Of a DNA stretch of 64,000 bases, positions 1 to 6,661 are shown piece by piece. How positions within the stretch are numbered: position 1 is the first letter of the stretch; each line of letters starts with the position of its first letter. Below the pieces are notes generated by a model. The model was not told the DNA's origin and ran no database searches. It saw only the letters and a list, made by a program, of their open reading frames with translations. The translations under genes and the position numbers were made by a program. This DNA is from Lentzea sp033794685 (GTDB taxonomy: Bacteria > Actinomycetota > Actinomycetes > Mycobacteriales > Pseudonocardiaceae): the NCBI GenBank assembly GCA_033794685.1, contig JARAYZ010000001.1. One strand, written 5' to 3'.

Positions 1-133
1 CCTGCCCGCGGTGCTGCAGGGCGTAGAGGCCGTAGTAGGTCATCTTGGAGACGTCTTCACCCGGAGCCCAGACGCCGAAGACGCCACACTCCTCACGGGG
101 TTCCTGTTCGGACTGGGAATGGTCGTCGACCAC
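1..133 (-). CDS. purF: Amidophosphoribosyltransferase, N-terminal fragment
   Basis: First 44 codons of glutamine PRPP amidotransferase, which makes phosphoribosylamine from PRPP and glutamine and opens de novo purine synthesis. The minus-strand frame reads EECGVFGVWAPGEDVSKM and then YGLYALQHRGQ at the window edge, the classic PurF start; the Cys after EE is the Ntn-type glutaminase nucleophile exposed when the short propeptide is removed. The GTG at 133 is chosen because GGGAG lies about 8 bases upstream; the frame stays open further upstream but has no family resemblance there. The rest of the gene is outside the window. It lies downstream of, and in the same direction as, the lipoprotein operon at 232-1563. 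Confidence 0.9.
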   Translation of the reverse strand, partial: MVDDHSQSEQEPREECGVFGVWAPGEDVSKMTYYGLYALQHRGQ

Positions 134-231
134 CGAATTGGCTCCCTCACGAATGGGGCTGGCTGCATCCCGAGTGTAAGTGGCGCACCCTGTGCTAGAC
201 CCCCCTCAGACCCCTGGTGAGGTGATGAAAC

Positions 232-576
232 TCATGCCTTCCGGCACTCTTGGAGCGTCAGCGGTAGGCCGTTCAGGTACTCGAAGCCGTCGGACACTTC
301 CCGCGCCGCACAGATGATCTCGTCGCCCGTGTTCGCGGTCACGCCGCTCGCGAAGTCGCCCAGTTCCACGAAGGCGTCCTTGAACGCCTCGGGCTCGGGT
401 GCGCCGGACGGCAGCTCGCCGACCGGTTTCACGTACATCCGGGTGGCGCAGATGACGTCGCTGTAGCCGTCGTAGCAGGTGTTGATCCGGGTGACCTCGA
501 AGCGGATCTCGTCCTCCCAACGGCCGCAGCCGGTGAGGACGAGACAGGCCGCGAGCACCGCGATGATCTTGCGCAT
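232..576 (-). CDS. Small lipoprotein, tandem paralogue 4 of 4
   Basis: Secreted lipoprotein of 114 aa and unknown function, the last gene of a coupled five-gene operon. It has a signal peptide ending in the lipobox LTGC (Cys about residue 17), then a small domain sharing VGELPSG, GDEIIC and a C-terminal CRKA with the three preceding genes. Two conserved cysteines (in GDEIIC and in CRKA) could form a disulfide; that is inference. The ATG at 576 overlaps the TGA of the previous gene and has GGAAGG 4 bases upstream. I recognise no database family. Confidence 0.8.
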   Translation of the reverse strand: MRKIIAVLAACLVLTGCGRWEDEIRFEVTRINTCYDGYSDVICATRMYVKPVGELPSGAPEPEAFKDAFVELGDFASGVTANTGDEIICAAREVSDGFEYLNGLPLTLQECRKA

Positions 577-911
577 CAAGCCTTCCTGCACCGGAACAGC
601 TCGGTGGTGATCGCGTTCGTCTGCAGCGCCCCGATGGAGCGTTGCTTGGCGAGGCAGATCACCTCGTCCCCGACCTCCACCTCGCCGTCGATCTCAGCCG
701 GGTGCACGCTCGTACCGGTGAACTGGTCCTTCCGGTAGGCGCCGGGCAGTTCGCCGACGAGTTCCAGCCGGAGACGCGGTTCGGGAGGGGCGGTGTCGTG
801 GAAGGTGTAGACCTCCTCCTCGGCCACCTCGAGGCGGACCTCTGCCGACCAGTCGCCCGCACAGCCCGTGAGCGCGACGCATCCGGCGAGCGCCAAGACG
901 ATCTTGCGCAT
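576..911 (-). CDS. Small lipoprotein, tandem paralogue 3 of 4
   Basis: Lipoprotein of 111 aa and unknown role. The signal peptide begins MRKIV and ends in lipobox LTGC; the body carries LELVGELPGA, VGDEVIC and C-terminal CRKA, aligning it with its three neighbours. Two in-frame ATGs (914, 911) lie at the junction. I chose 911 because it aligns with the MRKI start of the paralogues and keeps the same 4-base gap to GGAAGG. The stop TGA shares a base with the next gene's ATG, so translational coupling is likely. Confidence 0.8.
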   Translation of the reverse strand: MRKIVLALAGCVALTGCAGDWSAEVRLEVAEEEVYTFHDTAPPEPRLRLELVGELPGAYRKDQFTGTSVHPAEIDGEVEVGDEVICLAKQRSIGALQTNAITTELFRCRKA

Positions 912-1246
912 CATGCCTTCCTGCAGGAGACGTGGGTGCGGATCACGGTCGCCTGCGTGTAGCCGTCGGTCTCCTGCCGCGCGCTGCAGCGGACCTCGTC
1001 ACCCTCACGCACCTCGCCGGAGACCTGGAATCGCTTGACGACCTGCGGTGTCAGGGTGTCCGGCTCGAGGATGTCGCCGGGCACCTCACCCACGAGTTCC
1101 ATGCGCAACGTGTCGTCCTTGCGGTCGTACCCGGCGCCGACCTCGTAGACCTTGACGATCTCGAACTCGACCTCCTGCTCCCACTCGGCCGCGCCGCAGC
1201 CGGACAGCGCCAGACATCCCAGGAGGATCACGACGATCTTGCGCAT
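911..1246 (-). CDS. Small lipoprotein, tandem paralogue 2 of 4
   Basis: Lipoprotein of 111 aa. It has a signal peptide with lipobox LSGC, then MELVGEVPGD, EGDEVRC and the C-terminal CRKA shared by the array. The ATG at 1246 overlaps the stop of the upstream paralogue by one base. The final codons (TGC AGG AAG GC..) double as the Shine-Dalgarno of the next gene. Function is unknown; the protein is expected to be anchored on the outer face of the membrane. Confidence 0.8.
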   Translation of the reverse strand: MRKIVVILLGCLALSGCGAAEWEQEVEFEIVKVYEVGAGYDRKDDTLRMELVGEVPGDILEPDTLTPQVVKRFQVSGEVREGDEVRCSARQETDGYTQATVIRTHVSCRKA

Positions 1247-1563
1247 CAAGCCTTCTTGCAGCTGTTCAGGTGCGTGACGACATTCGAGTTCCCGAACGCG
1301 TTCCCCTTCTCCTGCTCCACCTGACAGACCACCTCGTCGCCGACTCGGGCACCTTCGACCTTCGAGGCCTGCATCGACTTCTTCTTCAACATCTCGGGTT
1401 CGAGCGAACCCTTGGGCGCATCTCCCACCAGTTCGAGGTCGAAGAACTCGGTCGGGGTGCTGTTGTCGAAGGAAATGATCTTGTACCGAAGCTCCTGTTG
1501 CCACGACGCCGCACATCCGGTCAGCAACAGACAGCCGAGCAACACCGCAGCGAGCTTGCGCAT
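1246..1563 (-). CDS. Small lipoprotein, tandem paralogue 1 of 4
   Basis: Lipoprotein of 105 aa, the most divergent member of the array. The signal peptide begins MRKLA with lipobox LTGC; the body has LELVGDAPKG and VGDEVVC, and the C-terminus is CKKA rather than CRKA. Its ATG overlaps the TGA of the upstream isomerase-like gene, with GGGGG as ribosome binding site. Sequence divergence between members suggests an old duplication rather than a recent tandem expansion. Confidence 0.8.
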   Translation of the reverse strand: MRKLAAVLLGCLLLTGCAASWQQELRYKIISFDNSTPTEFFDLELVGDAPKGSLEPEMLKKKSMQASKVEGARVGDEVVCQVEQEKGNAFGNSNVVTHLNSCKKA

Positions 1564-2318
1564 CAGTGCCCCCGTCCGACCTGGAGGACGTCCAGCACGC
1601 GCCGATCGCCGGTCATCTCCTTGAAGTTCATCCGGTTCCAGAGCCAGAAGTAGACGACCTCTGCCTCGCCGGTCACCTGCGCGTCGCCCTCTTCGCCCGG
1701 GGCTGCGGCGCGCAGTTCGGGCACCTCACCCGCGACGAGGGAGATCAGCCACGACTCTGGAACGTCTGTGGGACGCACCGCCGCGGTGCCGGTCACCGTG
1801 CTCGGTACGTCGCCGTCGAGGTTGGCCGCGACGATCGTGCTCAGCACCTCGTCGATGCCGTCGGCGCAGAGGTCGGCATCCGTGGCCACGACCTGGCGGA
1901 CGACCGTCTGCGCGTCGAACCGGCGCAGCACCGTCTCGTGCGCGATCCGGCGGTGCCACACCCAAGCCAGATCGGGCGCGGCCGGCGAGAACGTCCACAC
2001 CGGGCGATTTCCCGGCACAGCGGCCAGGATCTCCGCGGCTGCGGCGAGCTGCAGGTCGAGGTACTGGAGCGGCGACAGGCCCGCGGGCGGGGGCGACGGC
2101 CGCATCGCGGTACGGCTGCCGGTGCGCAGGTACTCGGTGGAGGTCTCCAGGAAGCGCGCGAGGTGGATCACCAGGTCCTGGACGGTCCAGCCCGGCCGGG
2201 TCGGTACCTCGGCGGCCGGATCCGCGTCCGCCACTGCCTTGCGGAACAACTCCGCCTGCTCGATGAACACAGCGGTCCACCGCTGGGCCGTCCACCCTGT
2301 CTGCACCATGAACGACAT
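1563..2318 (-). CDS. Maleylpyruvate isomerase / DinB-like family protein
   Basis: Cytoplasmic protein of 251 aa resembling the mycothiol-dependent maleylpyruvate isomerase N-terminal (DinB-like four-helix) family of actinobacteria: an early ELFRKAV helix, then RPGWTVQDLVIHLARF with the conserved His of the metal-binding bundle, and later WVWHRRIAHETVLRRFD with two further His. Such proteins often use mycothiol, but the substrate cannot be read from sequence. ATG at 2318 is used (2309 is an in-frame alternative); upstream frame extension is uncharacteristic. It heads the lipoprotein operon and is divergent from the ESX-like pair at 2404. Confidence 0.75.
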   Translation of the reverse strand: MSFMVQTGWTAQRWTAVFIEQAELFRKAVADADPAAEVPTRPGWTVQDLVIHLARFLETSTEYLRTGSRTAMRPSPPPAGLSPLQYLDLQLAAAAEILAAVPGNRPVWTFSPAAPDLAWVWHRRIAHETVLRRFDAQTVVRQVVATDADLCADGIDEVLSTIVAANLDGDVPSTVTGTAAVRPTDVPESWLISLVAGEVPELRAAAPGEEGDAQVTGEAEVVYFWLWNRMNFKEMTGDRRVLDVLQVGRGH

Positions 2319-2403
2319 CGTGCCCGAAACCGTCCTCCTGCGAAGGGGGAACCGACCATCATGTATCTGCGTCGCATTGATCGGTGACCAACAGGGGGTG
2401 GCG

Positions 2404-2727
2404 ATGTTCGGCGTTGAGCCAGAGCTGCTGCGCAACGCGTCCAAGGAGTTCGGCAACGGCTCCGACGCGGTGCGCGAGGCGGCGGAGATGATCTCGATGC
2501 TCCAGCTCGACGCGGGCGCGTTCGGTGAGGTCGACGCCGCCGCGGAGTTCGCGGACGCGCTGTCGAAGTTCGTCGGCACGCACTCCCAGGACCTGCAGCG
2601 CGGTTCCTCCTGGTTCACCGACGCGGCAGAGGGTCTCGTGTCGAACGCCGAGGCCTACCAGCGCACCGACGAGGACCACGCGGCAGCGCTGAAGAAGCTC
2701 TTCTCGGGACTTGGGGGCGGTCAGTGA
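2404..2727 (+). CDS. WXG100-like ESX substrate
   Basis: Predicted all-helical protein of 107 aa with the size and two-helix pattern of ESAT-6/WXG100 type VII secretion substrates. No canonical WXG turn is present: SSWF at about residues 68-71 sits between the helices. No signal peptide. A GGGGGTGG tract lies just before the ATG. It overlaps the next gene by a GTGA, so the two are probably made stoichiometrically, as for WXG100 heterodimer partners. The partner would be the N-terminal helical domain of the 656-aa hydrolase. Confidence 0.75.
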   Translation: MFGVEPELLRNASKEFGNGSDAVREAAEMISMLQLDAGAFGEVDAAAEFADALSKFVGTHSQDLQRGSSWFTDAAEGLVSNAEAYQRTDEDHAAALKKLFSGLGGGQ

Positions 2728-4694
2728 GCTACACGGATCCCGAGAGCCTGTACGGCAGGCTCGCGTCCGGCGACGTCGGCCGGATCGCCGCGGCCGCCGA
2801 CCCGATCACCGGCGCGATCAGCGCGGTCGGTCGCGCCGGTGAGTCCGTCGCCAACGGTGGCAAGACCGCCGTGAGCAGCTGGACCGGTGACGCGGCCTCC
2901 AAGTTCACCGCTCGCGCCCAGCTGTCCGCCACTGCTGCCAAGGCCGCTGCGGAACGCCTCGGCGCGGGTGTGGACATCGTCCAGGCCGCTTCGCGTGCCT
3001 ACGGCCAGATGCGCGGCGCCGCAGACCAGGCGATCGGCGTGTGGCGCGGCCGCCCGCCCGGCATGGACGAGGAGCAGACCCGCCAGCTCGCCAACCAGGT
3101 CAACCAGCACCTGGACAAGGTGAAGTCGGGCTACGACAACGTTCTGCGCTCCTACGCGAACGCGCTCGCCAAAATTCCGCCGGGCTTCGAGGAGTCCGCG
3201 CGCACCGACTCCGGCTGGGGCCGCGCGGCCCAGCGCGGTGGTGCGGGTGGCGCTCTGCCGCCGGTTCCGCCGCCGGGTTCCGACCCGAAGGCCGTCGCCG
3301 ACTGGTGGAAGTCGCTCAGCAAGGACCAGCAGGAAGCGCTCAAGAACACCAAGTACCAGGAGCTCGGCCAGCTTCGCGGACTTCCCGCCGACGTGCTGGA
3401 CCATGCGAACCGCAAGCGGATCCCCGAGGACCAGGCGCGGTTCCACGCGGAGAAGGACCAGCTCAAGCAGCAGCTCGCCGACCGCGCCCGCGAGCTCGGC
3501 GTCGATCCGAACTCGTCCGAGGGCCAGCGCGCTCTGCGCAACGACGCCCAGGGCTCGCAGCTGATGTCGCAGTACGACGAGGCGGCACGGCGGGCGAAGA
3601 ACGCGGATGACGCGTTCGGCGCGTTGGGGACGGCCCGAGACCTGAGCAAGGAGACCGGCAAGCAGGCGTACGTGCTGGCCTGGAGCCCGGACGGTGCCGG
3701 GGCCAAGGAAGGTGCGATCGCCGTCGCGTTCGGCAACCCGGACACGGCGAAGAACCTCGCGGTGTGCGTGCCGGGCACCACCTCGACGCTCAGCAGCTTC
3801 GGCCTGGACCAGGCCTCGAACCTCAGCGCGAAGATGGGCCCGGACGGCGCCGCGATCCAGTGGCTCGGCTACGACGCGCCGGAGTTCCTGCCCGGCCAGG
3901 TCAACGACCCGCAGCAGGCGGTCGAGGGCGGCCAGATCCTCGCGAAGGACGTCGACGGCTACCGCACCGCGAACCCCAACGCGCACGTCACGGTGATCGG
4001 CCACAGCTACGGCAGCACAGTCGTCGGTTACTCCGCGATGGACAACGGCCTCAAGGCGGACGACATCGTGTTCGTCGGCTCACCGGGCGTCGGCGCGTCG
4101 AACGTGGACCAGCTGTCGGCCGGTGGCGGTCACGTCTACGTCGGTGGCACGGAGCACGACCCGGTCATCCAGGCGACGAGTGGCGACTGGTTCACCAAGG
4201 ACGGGTCGTCGACCGGCCCTTACGACTCCTCGTTCGGCGCCAAGACGTTCGGCACGTCCGGCGAGTCCTGGATCGGGCACGCCCACTCGTCGTACTACGA
4301 CAAGGACTCCGAGTCGCTGCAGAACCTCGCCAGGATCGCCAACGGTGACGGCGGCAGCGTCACCGAGCAGCGCTGGCAGGACGCTCCCACGCCGCGTGAG
4401 GTGCCCGGTTCGGACCTTCCCGGGGTCGGGCCGGTCATCGACTGGGGGGTCAACACCGGCAAGGAGGTCGTCGACATGGGCGAAGACATCTGGCGCGGTG
4501 GTGGTCAGGTCGTCGACGACATCTCGAACGGGCGCTGGGGTGACGCGGCCGGGCACGCGGTGGACACCGTGGGCGAGGTCGCCAGTGACGCCGGTGACGT
4601 CGTGGTCGACACCGTGGGCAACGTGGTGGAGCTCGGGCGCGACGCCGTCGAGGGTGTCGGTGGCGCGATCAAGACGATCGGGTCGTGGTTCTAG
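2724..4694 (+). CDS. WXG-domain alpha/beta hydrolase (DUF1023)
   Basis: 656-aa three-part protein: an N-terminal WXG100-like helical domain (W53-T-G55 turn, about residues 1-150), an alpha/beta hydrolase of the DUF1023 family (about 310-560) with nucleophile elbow GHSYGS (Ser428), and a C-terminal amphipathic Gly/Val/Asp-rich region after about residue 570. No Sec signal, so export by ESX as a complex with the small partner at 2404 is the likely route. Starts at GTG 2724 overlapping the partner's TGA. The lipase or esterase substrate is unknown; cell-envelope ester hydrolysis is a guess from the family. Confidence 0.85.
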   Translation: MSYTDPESLYGRLASGDVGRIAAAADPITGAISAVGRAGESVANGGKTAVSSWTGDAASKFTARAQLSATAAKAAAERLGAGVDIVQAASRAYGQMRGAADQAIGVWRGRPPGMDEEQTRQLANQVNQHLDKVKSGYDNVLRSYANALAKIPPGFEESARTDSGWGRAAQRGGAGGALPPVPPPGSDPKAVADWWKSLSKDQQEALKNTKYQELGQLRGLPADVLDHANRKRIPEDQARFHAEKDQLKQQLADRARELGVDPNSSEGQRALRNDAQGSQLMSQYDEAARRAKNADDAFGALGTARDLSKETGKQAYVLAWSPDGAGAKEGAIAVAFGNPDTAKNLAVCVPGTTSTLSSFGLDQASNLSAKMGPDGAAIQWLGYDAPEFLPGQVNDPQQAVEGGQILAKDVDGYRTANPNAHVTVIGHSYGSTVVGYSAMDNGLKADDIVFVGSPGVGASNVDQLSAGGGHVYVGGTEHDPVIQATSGDWFTKDGSSTGPYDSSFGAKTFGTSGESWIGHAHSSYYDKDSESLQNLARIANGDGGSVTEQRWQDAPTPREVPGSDLPGVGPVIDWGVNTGKEVVDMGEDIWRGGGQVVDDISNGRWGDAAGHAVDTVGEVASDAGDVVVDTVGNVVELGRDAVEGVGGAIKTIGSWF

Positions 4695-5068
4695 AACCTC
4701 ACGACCGGTAGCAGTGGTGAGAGGTCGGCTCGGGTCCCGGAGGCGGTGACCCGGGCGTCGTCCATCGCCTCGGTCCAGGCGAGGGTGCCGGTGGCCAGTT
4801 CCAGCCACGTGCGCGGGTCGGTCTCGACCACGTTCGGGGGTGTGCCGCGGGTGTGGCGCGGCCCTTCGACGCACTGGACCGCCGCGAACGGGGGAACGCG
4901 CACCTCGACGCTGCGGCCGGGCGCGATCTGTTCGAGGGTGCGCAGGCTCAGCCGGACGGCGGCGGCGAGCGCGGGACGTTCTGGCTGGTCAGCCTCACCT
5001 CGCAGCCACGGGAGCACGGCTGCCACGGCGGCACGCATCTCGGCGGGGTCGACGGCTTTGGCTGGCAC
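4691..5068 (-). CDS. Sterol carrier family protein
   Basis: Small cytoplasmic protein of 125 aa in the actinobacterial family usually annotated as sterol carrier family protein; the C-terminal half has VRVPPFAAVQCVEGPRHTRG and then ETDPRTWLELATG typical of it. Members commonly sit next to purF in actinobacteria; here an ESX pair and the lipoprotein operon separate them. Start GTG 5068 is preceded by GGGGGAC. The 3' end meets the DUF1023 gene tail to tail with a 4-base overlap. Its actual ligand is unknown. Confidence 0.75.
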   Translation of the reverse strand: MPAKAVDPAEMRAAVAAVLPWLRGEADQPERPALAAAVRLSLRTLEQIAPGRSVEVRVPPFAAVQCVEGPRHTRGTPPNVVETDPRTWLELATGTLAWTEAMDDARVTASGTRADLSPLLPVVRF

Positions 5069-5114
5069 GTCCCCCACATTAGCGAAGGGGCAGCGGCACT
5101 CCCGGCGCTGTTGG

Positions 5115-5120
5115 TATACA
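5115..5120 (+). promoter_or_regulatory. Candidate -10 box, near-leaderless start of EccC-like gene
   Basis: TATACA ends 8 bases before the GTG at 5129. The gene has no Shine-Dalgarno, which fits a leaderless or very short leader transcript. No convincing -35 was seen at 16-18 bases. Confidence 0.35.
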
Positions 5121-5128
5121 CCTGGGCT

Positions 5129-6661
5129 GTGATCAGGAACTTCGCCGTCGTCGGTCCCGGGCAGGCGACCAGGGAGCGGCTGACGACGGCTCTGGCAGCG
5201 GCACCGAACATCTCGGTGTACCGGATCGGGCGCGGCGCGGACCCGTTGCCCGTGTCCGCGACCTTCGACCCGGCGGACGAGCCGGGGTGTCGCAGCCTGC
5301 TGGACTGGTTCGAACGCGGTGCGCCGTCGGGCGCGGTACTGCTGATGGACGACTGGGAGCTGTGCTCCGGCCTCGACCCGGCGCTGGACCGGACCGTCGA
5401 GTGGATCGCCGCGTTCGGGCCGGCGCGTGGTGTGCAGGTCGTCGTCACGGCCCGGAGGTGGTCGGAGGTGCCCGGCCGGCTGCGCAGGCACCTGCACGGC
5501 GAGGCCACGGACTTCCTGGCGCTGCACGAGATCGAACCCGATCTGAGCAACAAGTACCAGCGCCACGACCTCCAGGCGGCCATCGGTGCCGACGCCCGCG
5601 GCTGGCCGGTGTACCTGGACGTCAACGGGACCCTCGCCGCCTGCCTGGCCCCGCCCGCGGAACGTGAGCAGAAGCTGTTGAGCGCGTTGTTGGGCCTCAT
5701 GGTCACGCACTCGTCGGAGGACCTGAACTTCGCCCTTTTCGACATGAAGAGCGTCGGGTTGTTCGACGGTCTGGAGGCGGCGCCGCACGTGGCGTGCGCG
5801 TTCACGGGCGAGGACGACGACGAGGTGCTCCAGCAGTTCCACACCGGCCTGGCCGCCGAGCTCGACCGCCGGCGTCGGCTCAAGCAGACCGGCGAACCCT
5901 TCCCCGCCCTCATGGTCTGCGTGGACAGCCCCGAAGCGCTGGTGGAACGGCACCCCGGTTACCGCGGCCTCCTGCAGTCCCTCAGCGGGGCGGGTCACGA
6001 GCTCGGCGTCCACCTGCTCTACTCCGGTGACGGGCAGGCGGCGGCCCCGCCGGCGCAGATCCCCGCCTGGCCGGCCGCGGTTCCGCCGTACGACCTCGAG
6101 GAGTGGGCCGAGGTCCTGCCACCGGCCCTGGTCGGCACCTGCCCACCCGCGCACGTGCTCGCCCAGCCGCCGCCCGGCGCCTTCCAGTCCACGCAGAAGA
6201 TCACGCTGCCGCCACGACCGTCCTCTTCGGACCTGAGGCTGGACGTGCTGCCGCCGGGCGCCATCGGCCTGATCGACAAGCCGGGCGAGCAACGCCGCGA
6301 CGTCCTGTTCCCGGCGTTCACCGACGAACTGCGCCACGGCGCCATCGTCGGCAAACCGGGCACCGGCAAGAGCACGACGCTGCGCACCCTCGCCGGCCTC
6401 CTCGCCGACCCGAGCCGCTACCAGCTCCTCGACGGCCCGGGCGAGCCGCTCGACCCGCAGCGCCACATCGTCGTGACCGCTCGCTCGTGGAACCAGGTGC
6501 CGCCGTTCATCCGCGACAGCCTGGGGTTCGCCGTCGAGTTCCGCCTGGACGACCCGGCCACGTCGCTGATCGACCCCGCCCAGGCCGCCCGCGTGCCGGA
6601 CCGGCCCGGCTTCGGCCTCTCCCTGCCCGACGGCCTCCACACGCAGATCGCGCTGCCGTGA
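5129..6661 (+). CDS. EccC-like multi-module protein with one intact P-loop
   Basis: 510-aa protein made of FtsK/EccC-type ATPase modules, the motor family of type VII secretion. Residues 1-150 resemble a module whose P-loop is degraded (GPGQATRER) but which keeps a Walker B-like LLMDD and a VVVTAR strand. Residues 155-330 match the EccC second domain (PVYLDVNG, LLGLMVTHS, FALFDMK, GLEAAPHV), yet the P-loop position reads LAPPAEREQK. Residues 370-510 match the third domain (GLIDKPGEQRRD) and keep a perfect GKPGTGKST (408-416). No membrane segment is visible, unlike EccCa. GTG 5129 was chosen because the similarity to the next gene starts there. The gene is coupled to it by GTGA. Confidence 0.8.
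   Translation: MIRNFAVVGPGQATRERLTTALAAAPNISVYRIGRGADPLPVSATFDPADEPGCRSLLDWFERGAPSGAVLLMDDWELCSGLDPALDRTVEWIAAFGPARGVQVVVTARRWSEVPGRLRRHLHGEATDFLALHEIEPDLSNKYQRHDLQAAIGADARGWPVYLDVNGTLAACLAPPAEREQKLLSALLGLMVTHSSEDLNFALFDMKSVGLFDGLEAAPHVACAFTGEDDDEVLQQFHTGLAAELDRRRRLKQTGEPFPALMVCVDSPEALVERHPGYRGLLQSLSGAGHELGVHLLYSGDGQAAAPPAQIPAWPAAVPPYDLEEWAEVLPPALVGTCPPAHVLAQPPPGAFQSTQKITLPPRPSSSDLRLDVLPPGAIGLIDKPGEQRRDVLFPAFTDELRHGAIVGKPGTGKSTTLRTLAGLLADPSRYQLLDGPGEPLDPQRHIVVTARSWNQVPPFIRDSLGFAVEFRLDDPATSLIDPAQAARVPDRPGFGLSLPDGLHTQIALP

Noticed and set aside
11..220. 69-codon plus-strand frame at the left edge
   Set aside because: The opposite strand reads a clear PurF N-terminus here; this is its shadow.
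4691..6640. 649-codon minus-strand frame antisense to the EccC-like gene
   Set aside because: Only its last 125 codons (4691-5068) form a recognisable protein; the rest is Arg/Val/Gln-rich third-frame shadow typical of high GC.
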